Assembly (NCBI GenBank): GCA_927911235.1
Contig: CAKMOY010000052.1
Coordinates: 1 to 33,012 of the forward strand
Length of the DNA stretch: 33,012 bases
Direction: 5' to 3'
Origin: an uncultured Moraxella sp.
GTDB taxonomy: Bacteria; Pseudomonadota; Gammaproteobacteria; Pseudomonadales; Moraxellaceae
Shown: positions 25,935 through 33,012 of the stretch, piece by piece
Layout: each line of letters opens with the position of its first letter
Position numbering within the stretch: position 1 is the stretch's first letter
The notes under the pieces: model-generated
What the model saw: only the letters and a program-made list of their open reading frames with translations
Database searches by the model: none
Told to the model about the DNA's origin: nothing
Made by a program: the position numbers and the translations under genes

Positions 25935-26238
25935 TAGCGTTTTCTCCTTGATTGATGAAATTTTGGTTTTTCTGTTTGTTGTGAATGATAGGCGTTTTAT
26001 TGCCAAAATCATCATTATCATCAAATGTCAAACGTGAGCCAAAAATCACGGCTAACAGACAAATCAGCACAGAGAAAAGTAACCAAACCCATAAAATTAA
26101 GGGAATGCCAAAAATAAATTGACTTTGGATAGTGGAGGATAAGTTAGTGGAAAAAATGCCAGTCAAGGCAATAATTAGTGGTAAATAGACACACGTCTTT
26201 AGCAGACTGCGTAAGCTCGTCTGAGTAATGTGGTGCAT
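25921..26238 (-). CDS. Small membrane subunit of the solute symporter (DUF3311-like)
   Basis: 105 residues from the ATG at 26238, chosen because GGAG lies 7 bases upstream (the frame stays open to 26379). Two hydrophobic helices (CVYLPLIIALTGIF and FIFGIPLILWVWLLFSVLIC, residues about 15-70) and a polar tail fit the DUF3311 small partner protein often encoded just ahead of an SSS permease. Its 3' end overlaps the permease gene by 14 bases. Confidence 0.7.
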   Translation of the reverse strand: MHHITQTSLRSLLKTCVYLPLIIALTGIFSTNLSSTIQSQFIFGIPLILWVWLLFSVLICLLAVIFGSRLTFDDNDDFGNKTPIIHNKQKNQNFINQGENANVSK

Positions 26239-26350
26239 AGCAGAACTCCTCTGTTTGCAATGTATAGGCAGTGTTTTTCCGTCTGTCGGTACACTGTGTT
26301 TGCCATTATACAATAATTTGCTTGACAAAGATATATAATTTGTTTTTTTG

Positions 26351-26581
26351 CTATTGGATAAGGCTTTTAATAAAGCCATTAACTGCCTGTTTGGTGTTAT
26401 TATCTTGTTGGCTTAGCCAAGTTAAGACTTCTTCATCAAGTCCTAAAATTTTTTGACTTTCCAAAAAATCCGCCTTACGTTTGCGTAATTCTTTGATAAA
26501 ATTTGGCTCAACTTCTTTGGCATTGCTAAAATCAAAGTTTTCATAATGGTTAATAACGTCTTGTGCGTCTTGCATTATCAT
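26351..26581 (-). CDS. BrnA-like antitoxin (ribbon-helix-helix)
   Basis: 76 residues. YENFDFSNAKEVEP resembles the BrnA N-terminal motif (FDFSKAKPNPY), and ILGLDEEVLTWLSQQ followed by AVNGFIKSLI resembles the ribbon-helix-helix C-terminus (LDEEVLEWLK...INAILR). BrnA binds and neutralises the BrnT ribonuclease and represses the operon. The start overlaps the stop of a short BrnT-like ORF. Similarity is by eye and moderate. Confidence 0.5.
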   Translation of the reverse strand: MIMQDAQDVINHYENFDFSNAKEVEPNFIKELRKRKADFLESQKILGLDEEVLTWLSQQDNNTKQAVNGFIKSLIQ

Positions 26582-26706
26582 ATCTTCTTATCATCATCAA
26601 AAACACTGGCGATTTCTTCCAAGCTATAACCACGTTCGACATTGACCAATTCAAACTTGGTATCATGCCATTCAAATAACATTCCAAAATAGCTGATAAT
26701 TGGCAT
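26578..26706 (-). pseudogene. Truncated BrnT-like toxin fragment (42 aa)
   Basis: The ORF reads MPIISYFGMLFEWHDTKFE and then VERGYSLEEIASVFDDDKKI before a stop. FEW-D-K near the start and the helix YSLEEIASVFDD match the first third of BrnT, a RelE-fold toxin usually about 90 residues long. The rest of BrnT, with the catalytic Arg/His region, is missing, so the toxin should be inactive. It starts 18 bases after trpS on the same strand. Confidence 0.5.
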
Positions 26707-26723
26707 TGTTTTATTCTCTAAAA

Positions 26724-27782
26724 TTATTTTTTCAACTTCGCCAAGGGTTTAATCCCCACAGCTTTACGCACTTTTTCCATGCGTTTTCGGCTTTCTCTGC
26801 GAGCTTTTTCCGCCCCCATTTGCAAAATCTCTTCCATCTCTTTTGGATTTGCCATCAAGTGATTGTAACGCTCACGAAACGGTGCGATTTCGCCATTGAT
26901 TTTATCAAATAAAATATCTTTCGCTTCACCCCAACCAATCCCTGTCGCAAAACGCTGACGCATTTGTTCAAGTTCGGCAGGTGTGGCAAACGCTTTATAA
27001 ATCTCAAAAATCGTGCTTTCGTCTGGATTTTTTGGTTCTTCTGGCAATTGCGAATTGGTAACGATACGAGCAATCGCCTTTTTCAACGCCTTTTCGCCGT
27101 CCACTTGTGGGTCATCACCAAAAAGCGGAATAGTATTGCCATAACTTTTTGACATTTTGCGACCGTCAAGCCCTGTCAAAAGTGGAGTATCTTCATCAAC
27201 CATCGCTTCTGGCAACACAAACATCGGATTTTCTTTGCTATATTTAAAATTAAACGTACCTGCAATATCACGAGCCATTTCAATGTGTTGAATTTGGTCC
27301 TTGCCAACAGGGACGTGGGTAGCGTTAAACATCAAAATATCCGCCGCCATTAGCACAGGATAGCTAAATAAGCCCATTGAAATGCCAAAATCTGGGTCGG
27401 TGTCAGGCGTTGCCGTGTTAATATCTACTTGGGCTTTGTAGGCATGTGCTCGGTTCATCAAGCCTTTGGCACAGTTGCAGTTAAGCACCCACGCAAGCTC
27501 TGGAATTTCCACCACGTCCGATTGGCGATAAAAAGTTACTCGCTCTGGGTCAAGTCCGCAAGCAAGCCAAGTTGCGGTAATCGCTTTGGTACTGGCGTGG
27601 ACGGCATCTGCGTCTTGGCATTTAATCAAGGCGTGCAAATCCGCCAAAAAGAAAAATGCGTCATCATCGTTATTTTGTACCGATTGAATGGCAGGGCGAA
27701 TTGCACCCACATAGTTGCCAAGATGTGGAATTCCTGATGTGGTAATGCCTGTTAAAATGCGTTTTTTGATTGCTTCTGTCAT
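26724..27782 (-). CDS. trpS: Tryptophanyl-tRNA synthetase
   Basis: A class Ic aminoacyl-tRNA synthetase that charges tRNA-Trp. The HIGH-type signature is PHLGN at residues 19-23, and the KMSKS motif appears intact in [18 protein letters not shown]-like [19 protein letters not shown] supplies the tryptophan/ATP pocket. Length from the ATG at 27782 is 352 residues; an in-frame ATG 12 bases upstream (27794) is also possible. No frame problem is seen. Confidence 0.96.
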   Translation of the reverse strand: MTEAIKKRILTGITTSGIPHLGNYVGAIRPAIQSVQNNDDDAFFFLADLHALIKCQDADAVHASTKAITATWLACGLDPERVTFYRQSDVVEIPELAWVLNCNCAKGLMNRAHAYKAQVDINTATPDTDPDFGISMGLFSYPVLMAADILMFNATHVPVGKDQIQHIEMARDIAGTFNFKYSKENPMFVLPEAMVDEDTPLLTGLDGRKMSKSYGNTIPLFGDDPQVDGEKALKKAIARIVTNSQLPEEPKNPDESTIFEIYKAFATPAELEQMRQRFATGIGWGEAKDILFDKINGEIAPFRERYNHLMANPKEMEEILQMGAEKARRESRKRMEKVRKAVGIKPLAKLKK

Positions 27783-27834
27783 AAAAATTCTCATTATTTG
27801 TATTGATTAAAAATTTTGATATTATATCAAATTT

Positions 27835-28935
27835 TTAGGAAGATTGATAATAATTAATCCCAGTCGGCTGGGTTTTAAAGCGTCTGTGAAACCACATATA
27901 TTGCGTTGGGTCAGTGCGAATTAGACGTTCTAACAAGGCATTAACACGATTGGCATCAGCAATTTCATCGTCACTTGGGTAGTTATCAAGCATAGGTGTA
28001 AACTGAATATGATAATGCGGACGGCGACCGTTTGGCATATCCACAGGCGTTTCACGATAAAAATGAATGGCAATTACTGCCGATGGATTTTGTTTATCCG
28101 CCAACCTTATCAATCGGCGTTGAGCGGTTAAAGTAGCAGCCGACACGCCAAAAAAATCTGCCATTACGCCTTGTTTTAAGCCAAAATCTTGGTCTGGCGT
28201 GTACCAATGATGTGTTTATTTTTGATATTTTTGGTTAATTTTCGCATATCTTGATGAGCAATTTGTTCATTAAAAATACGAGTGCGAGCATTATAAATAA
28301 ACCACTCAAGCAATGCATTATTTTGCGGACGATAAACGATATCCACAGGAATAAACATACTTGCCAAGCGACCGCCTAAGTCCAACATGGTATAATGTGC
28401 CCCCAATAACATCACGGATTGGTTGAGGTTTTGGGCGTTGATAACGTGTTGCAAACCCGATACGGTAACTTGTCTGGTAAAAATATCTGGGCGAAACCAC
28501 GCACATAGACTTTCAAACAAACCCACGCCTGCATTGATAAACACTTGTTCTGCCATTTGGTAGCGTTCTTCGTCAGTTTTTTGGGGAAAGGCGAGCTTTA
28601 AATTGACAAGTGTGTCATTTTGACGGCGTTTTACTGTTTTAAAAATCAATTTTCCCAAATTTTTACCGATTTTAAATTGATATTTAAGCAAATAATGAGT
28701 GGCAAAAACACCAAAAATATCAGCCAAATGCCCCAATAGTTTTGGTAATAAAAATTGCCATTGAAAAGGTTTTTTTGGTGGTTTGGCTAGACTGGCGTGT
28801 TTTGTGAATTTGACTTACCGTTGGCATATTTTTGGGAATTGACAACGGTTTTTGTGTGGATTGTATGGTTTTTAGATTGTCATTAAAACTTTTGCCAAAG
28901 GAATTTTTTGGGTCAAATTGTTGGGGTTGTTTCAC
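27835..28935 (-). CDS. Lipid A biosynthesis acyltransferase (LpxL/HtrB-like), two frameshifts
   Basis: The family adds a secondary acyl chain to lipid A at the inner membrane. After repair the protein reads KPFQWQFLLPKLLGHLAD near the start, GAHYTMLDLGGR with the catalytic H-x4-D, VYRPQNNALLEW, and WYTPDQDFGLKQGV, all hallmarks. Frame 1 (from 28935) shifts to frame 2 at the 7-T run 28770-28776 (six would keep frame), and to frame 3 near 28206, where one T is missing. I chose the GTG at 28935 because AGGAA lies 6 bases upstream; an in-frame GTG at 28953 is possible. The first 55 residues are polar and unusual for LpxL. It follows kefB/C by under 30 bases. Confidence 0.85.
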
Positions 28936-28961
28936 AATATTTCCTAGTTTCACAATATTTT

Positions 28962-30783
28962 TTATGGGTTGAGTTTTTCTTTGTGTGATTCATTCATATC
29001 ACTGTCAAACAGACTTTCAAGCTCCGCCACTGCTGATTTTGCCGAGGCAATCATTTGCAGTTCGTCTTGATAAATGGCGTGCTGGCGTTCAATGAGTTCA
29101 TCGTCATAAGTCCTAAACATCTCCACGCTTTTTTTGGCAACGTCATCGCTAAACCCCCAATTTTTTGTAAAGACTCTCTGGACATATCAAGGGCGGACAA
29201 ATAGGTTTCTCGCCAAATATAACGCACACCCACATCTCGCAGACGGTGATAATGCTCACGGTTGGTTGCTCGTGCCAAAATTGGCAAATCAGGATAATTG
29301 CGTTTGACGTAATCCGCTACCAAAATGGAATGCTCAATATTACCAATGGTCAAAACAAACAATTTGGCATTGGCAATGCCTGACGCTCGCAATACTTCGG
29401 GGTTTTTGGGGTCGCCATAATACACTTGATTGCCAAATTTTCGCACAAAGTCCACTTGGTTTGCCGATTTGTCAATGGCGGTAAATTCAATGTTGTGCAT
29501 TCTTAGCACTCGTCCAATGATTTGCCCCATACGCCCAAAACCTGCCAAAATCACAGGGTGGGCGTGATTTGGAATGTTGTCATATTCTCGTTTTGGCGTG
29601 GCTTTGGAAAACATTGGTTCACCGATTTTTTCAAGCAACAAAAACGCCAAAGGGGTCAATGCCATAGACGTGGTAACAATCAAATTTAGCACATTATGCT
29701 CGGTACTGCTTAACAGATTTTGGTTTTGAGCCACGCTAAACAGCACAAAGGCAAACTCACCGCCTTGAGCCAAAGTCGTCCCAAGTCGAATGCTTGTTGG
29801 TGTGCGGTGGTTTAGGGCTTTGGCAATGAGCGTTAAAATGACAAATTTGACTACCATCAATGCCAACGCACCGCCAATGATGATGGCAGGTTTTGCCAAA
29901 ATGAGCTTAACATCGGTCATCATGCCCACCGACATAAAAAACAAGCCCAACAGCAAGCCTTTAAACGGCTCAATGCTCGCTTCTAACTCATGGCGATATT
30001 CACTGTCAGCAAGCAAAACGCCTGTCAAAAACGCCCCCAATGCCATAGACAAGCCGACATATTCCATCAAAATGGATACGCCAAGCACGATAAATAACGC
30101 CACTGCCGTGAGCAGTTCGGTTGCTCCGCTTGATGCCACAAATTTAAAAAACGGACGCACCACATGACGACTGGCAACAATCAATCCTAAAAAAATCGCC
30201 AGCACTTTGGCAAAATAAATCCAGTCATAATGTTGATTTTGCACGCCTGACAAAAACGGCAAAATCGCAAGCAAGGGAATGACGGCAATGTCTTGAAACA
30301 GCAAAATGGTAAAGGCTTTTTGTCCGTGCGTGGCGGTGAGTTGTTGTTTTTCGGTCAAAAGTTGCAACACAAAAGCGGTGGACGACAATGCCAAACCAAA
30401 ACCAACGACAAAACCGCTAGATAGACGAATGCCAAACAAAAAATGCGTGATAAGCATTAGCACCACGCCAGTTACCAGCACTTGCAAACCACCCAGCACA
30501 AAAATGGCGTGTCTAAGCGTCCAAAGTCGTGATGGTTGTAGCTCAAGCCCAATGATAAAACAGCAACAGCACCAACGCCAAAATTCAAGAAAAATGCAAC
30601 AAATCGGTCAGGATTTGCGTGATTTTAAAAAACTAGGACCTAGCAATAAACCTGTAAAAAGATAACCTAAAACGGTGGCAATGCCAAAGCGTTTGGCAAG
30701 CGGAATAATTACAATTGCCGTGCCAAGAAAATGGTAACTTCAACCAATAAACTGTTTGTCATGTTGGCGACCAAGGTTAGCAT
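28962..30783 (-). pseudogene. Glutathione-regulated-type K+/H+ antiporter (KefB/KefC family), multiply frameshifted
   Basis: Monovalent cation:proton antiporter-2 family. The long central ORF (29051-30499) covers most of the membrane domain (about 11 hydrophobic segments, ALGAFLTGVLLADSEYRHE) and the cytoplasmic RCK/TrkA-N domain (ILAGFGRMGQIIGRVL, YGDPKNPEVLRA). Upstream, from the ATG at 30783 (AAGGA 8 bases before), MLTLVANMTNSLLVEV, GIATVLGYLFTGLLLGP and LELQPSRLWTLRH are readable in shifting frames, implying about five indels in 280 bases. At the 3' end a G missing in the 5-C run 29154-29158 hides the true tail, which continues to 28962 (ends SHKEKLNP). Likely intact in the organism if these are base-call errors. 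Confidence 0.8.
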
Positions 30784-30793
30784 GGTGTGTCCT

Positions 30794-31510
30794 TTAATAT
30801 TTTACAAAAATTTTCCACACATCATTATTCGCAATCAGATTGTTATACGCATCATTGCGTTTTTTGCGGGGCGTTTGCCGACTGTCCACCAACTTAAAAT
30901 TTGGCAACTTATGCACAATCAACCCCGTCCGATAAAAGCGAACTCGCTGTGGCTCTAACATTTCGCCTTTAGCATCACGGCAAAAAACATACGCACGCAA
31001 ATCAATAAATTCACGATGAGCGACCAATTTGGCATTGGGATTTTTTGCTAATGCCTGCTCCATCGCCAGCACTTCATGCGTCTGATACTCGCCACATTTG
31101 GCAATCAACGCACCGACTGAGCCAAAACTTTTTGACTCTTTTGCCTTTGTGCGTGTCAAATGCAATTTTTGTACATGATAAATAAACTGCGGAATTTCAA
31201 GACTTGCTGGCAATGGCAAAAAATCAGGTGGCAAGTAGGCAGACGGATAAAAGCCTTTGGCACGCTCAATCAAGCCTTGCCACTGCTGTTCATAGTGTTT
31301 GACTTCGTCCATATTGCCTGCATAAATCGGCATATCTTGGATTTGTTCCAAAATCGGCGGTGGAAAATAATCATCGCGAAATTGAGCAATATCGGCGAGC
31401 AAAGTTGATAATAAAACTTTTATTTGTTTTTTTGTGGATTTTTCATCAAGTGGCTGATCGTCATCACCAAACAAACTGGGGACGACAAATGGGGCAGAGC
31501 GGTGCGACAT
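30794..31510 (-). CDS. Hypothetical protein (238 aa)
   Basis: I do not recognise a domain. The protein is soluble and rather basic at its end (SRQTPRKKRNDAY). Visible segments are an N-terminal SHRSAPFVVPSLFGDDDQP, a helical middle, and LRAYVFCRDAKGEMLEPQRV with the single prominent Cys pair region. AAGGA lies 8 bases before the ATG. It ends 10 bases before the kefB/C start on the same strand, so the two are probably one operon. The frame is intact. Confidence 0.75.
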   Translation of the reverse strand: MSHRSAPFVVPSLFGDDDQPLDEKSTKKQIKVLLSTLLADIAQFRDDYFPPPILEQIQDMPIYAGNMDEVKHYEQQWQGLIERAKGFYPSAYLPPDFLPLPASLEIPQFIYHVQKLHLTRTKAKESKSFGSVGALIAKCGEYQTHEVLAMEQALAKNPNAKLVAHREFIDLRAYVFCRDAKGEMLEPQRVRFYRTGLIVHKLPNFKLVDSRQTPRKKRNDAYNNLIANNDVWKIFVKY

Positions 31511-31666
31511 GGCGAAGTCCTTATTTTTTTATAAGTTTTATCATGTTAGCATATTTAGCCTAAGCAATAAAGTGAAAATTGATAACATGATAACGATTGC
31601 TAATACCAAAAAAAATTTGACTGTGGTATGATAAATATTATTTAAAAAATTGCAAAGGAAATTCCC

Positions 31667-33012
31667 ATGCACGAAATAGAGCTTAAATTTAACGTTCCCA
31701 GCCATTATCAAGCCAGCACTTTACAACAAATCAACACCACCACCGCCAAAAAACAACGGCTGTCGGCGTATTATTTTGACACAGCGGACAATCTTTTGGC
31801 AAAGCAGGGAATTGCTTTGCGTATCCGCTATGAAAATGGGCAATGGGTGCAAACCCTAAAAACGCATGGCGATGGCATTGCCAAACGTATTGAATTAAAT
31901 ACTGTGTTGCCAATTCGTCAAACACCGACACAAATTGACGTAACTACTTTAAAACCCGACTTAGCCCATATCACCAACCTAACCGTCATCGCACAGCTAA
32001 CGAAGATTATGCCGATTGATATACTCAATCAAACTTTGCAAGTGCGATATTTTACCGATATTGAGCGGATTTATCGGATTATCAAAAAAAATAATAGCCA
32101 AATTGAAGTGGCGTATGATATTGGCAAGGTCGCCATTGGCAAAGCCCCCAAAGACAGCTATCCCATTCATGAGCTTGAGTTTGAGCTGATAACGGGTGAA
32201 GTTGCCGATTTGATAGACATCACAAAATCGTGGTGCATATCTCAAAAACTGTATCTTTCCACCGTTACCAAGGCCCATCGTGGCAGTTTGTTATTAGCCA
32301 AAAAACAACATATTGACCCTGTAAAAGCCGATTTGACAGCGTTACAATTTGACAAACATATTGGCGAATTGGCATTTTTGCAAAAAATTGTTCATCATTG
32401 TTTGTCGCAGATTTTGCCAAATGCCACAGCGATTGCCAACGGTAGTCAAAATGCCGAGCATATCCATCAGCTACGTGTTGGTATTCGCCGTTTGCGAACG
32501 GTGTTCAAAGTTTTTGACAATTCGCATATCAATCCCGCGTGGCAAACCACACTCAAACGCACCTTTGCACAGCTTGGCGAATATCGGGATAAACAGATTT
32601 TACAGACCAAAACGCAGCCCATGCTACAACAGCACAACGCAGCGCCGATTCATTGGTCGCTTGATGTGGCGGTTTTGCCTGTGGAAGCGGTCAAAGATAG
32701 CGATTTTCAATTATTGTTATTGGATTTGATAAATTTTACCCATTTGCCAATGACGGATAAAATGGATAAGGCAAAAGCAAAACAAATTGCCAAACAAAAG
32801 TTAAATAAATGGTTTGAAAAAGTACGTAAAAACAGCGAAAAATTTGCCGAGTTGGATACCGACAGTCAACACCAAATCCGCAAAGATTTAAAAACTTTGC
32901 GATATTTGACCGAGTTTGTCGCACCGCTATTTTATCAAAACAAAAAACAAGCAACCTATCGCAAAAACAAACAAGCCGTCAAAAAATTTTGGCATATTTA
33001 GAACCCGCCCAA
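31667..33012 (+). CDS. CYTH-CHAD domain protein, runs off the window, frameshifted near the edge
   Basis: The N-terminal CYTH (triphosphate tunnel) domain shows the hallmark E-x-E-x-K (Glu3, Glu5, Lys7), ALRIRYENG and ELEFEL. Such domains bind or hydrolyse inorganic triphosphate. From about residue 230 a CHAD domain follows, with conserved His/Arg helices HQLRVGIRRLRTVF and HQIRKDLKTLRYL, associated with polyphosphate binding. As given, the frame stops at 33001. With five instead of four T at 32987-32990 it reads KKFLAYLEPAQ and continues past the edge, as expected for CHAD. AAAGGAAA precedes the ATG. A single CYTH-CHAD polypeptide is a known architecture. Confidence 0.9.

Noticed and set aside
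25835..26024. Longer N-terminus for the symporter (start at 26024)
   Set aside because: Polar, overlaps the coding end of the small partner gene by 100 bases, and AAGGAG supports 25934.
1..33012. CRISPR arrays, tRNA and rRNA genes
   Set aside because: No regularly spaced direct repeats, no tRNA cloverleaf or CCA-ending pattern and no rRNA-like sequence noticed on reading.

Overview
The window looks like chromosomal DNA of a gammaproteobacterium of the family Moraxellaceae, most likely Moraxella or a close relative. The DNA is AT-rich, and the gene content and order fit that family: ilvA facing rpiA, glnE followed by ilvE, and a Ras-like GTPase/Roadblock cluster. This assignment is inferred from protein similarity recalled from memory, not from a search. 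I saw no rRNA, tRNA, CRISPR array or intact transposase.

Layout. 1-703: broken, window-truncated ilvA (-). 740-951: a small MITE-like element between ilvA and rpiA. 1132-6246 (+): rpiA, glnE (frameshifted), an AT-rich islet of short ORFs, ilvE. 6302-8276: rsgA (-), orn (+), and a 53-residue HemP (-) behind a Fur box. 8524-11506 (+): Nudix/TenI-like fusion, small ORFs, long-form GAPDH. 11572-16437 (-): HtpX, a lytic transglycosylase, an AT-rich region with two consensus DnaA boxes, an LrgA-LrgB fusion, HflX. 16727-17593 (+): PlsC-type acyltransferase.

17796-23028 (+) is the most distinctive part. Seven genes lie on one strand: an MglB-like Roadblock protein, a stand-alone Aer-type PAS protein, a PhnD-like binding protein without signal peptide, an unknown acidic-tailed protein, a REC-like/Pro-rich-linker protein, an MglA-like small GTPase, and a second possibly Roadblock-like protein. 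Together they look like a cytoplasmic GTPase switch fed by a redox or ligand sensor.

22943-31510 (-): ScpA, NERD-domain protein, Na+/solute symporter with its small DUF3311-like partner, a decayed BrnT/BrnA-like pair, TrpS, LpxL-type acyltransferase, KefB/C-type antiporter, an unknown 238-residue protein. 31667-right edge (+): CYTH-CHAD protein, running off the window.

A caveat covers the whole window. At least nine otherwise conserved genes carry single-base indels, mostly in homopolymers, and one carries an in-frame stop. The pattern fits uncorrected sequencing errors better than gene decay. Calls of 'frameshift' below describe the given sequence, not necessarily the organism.
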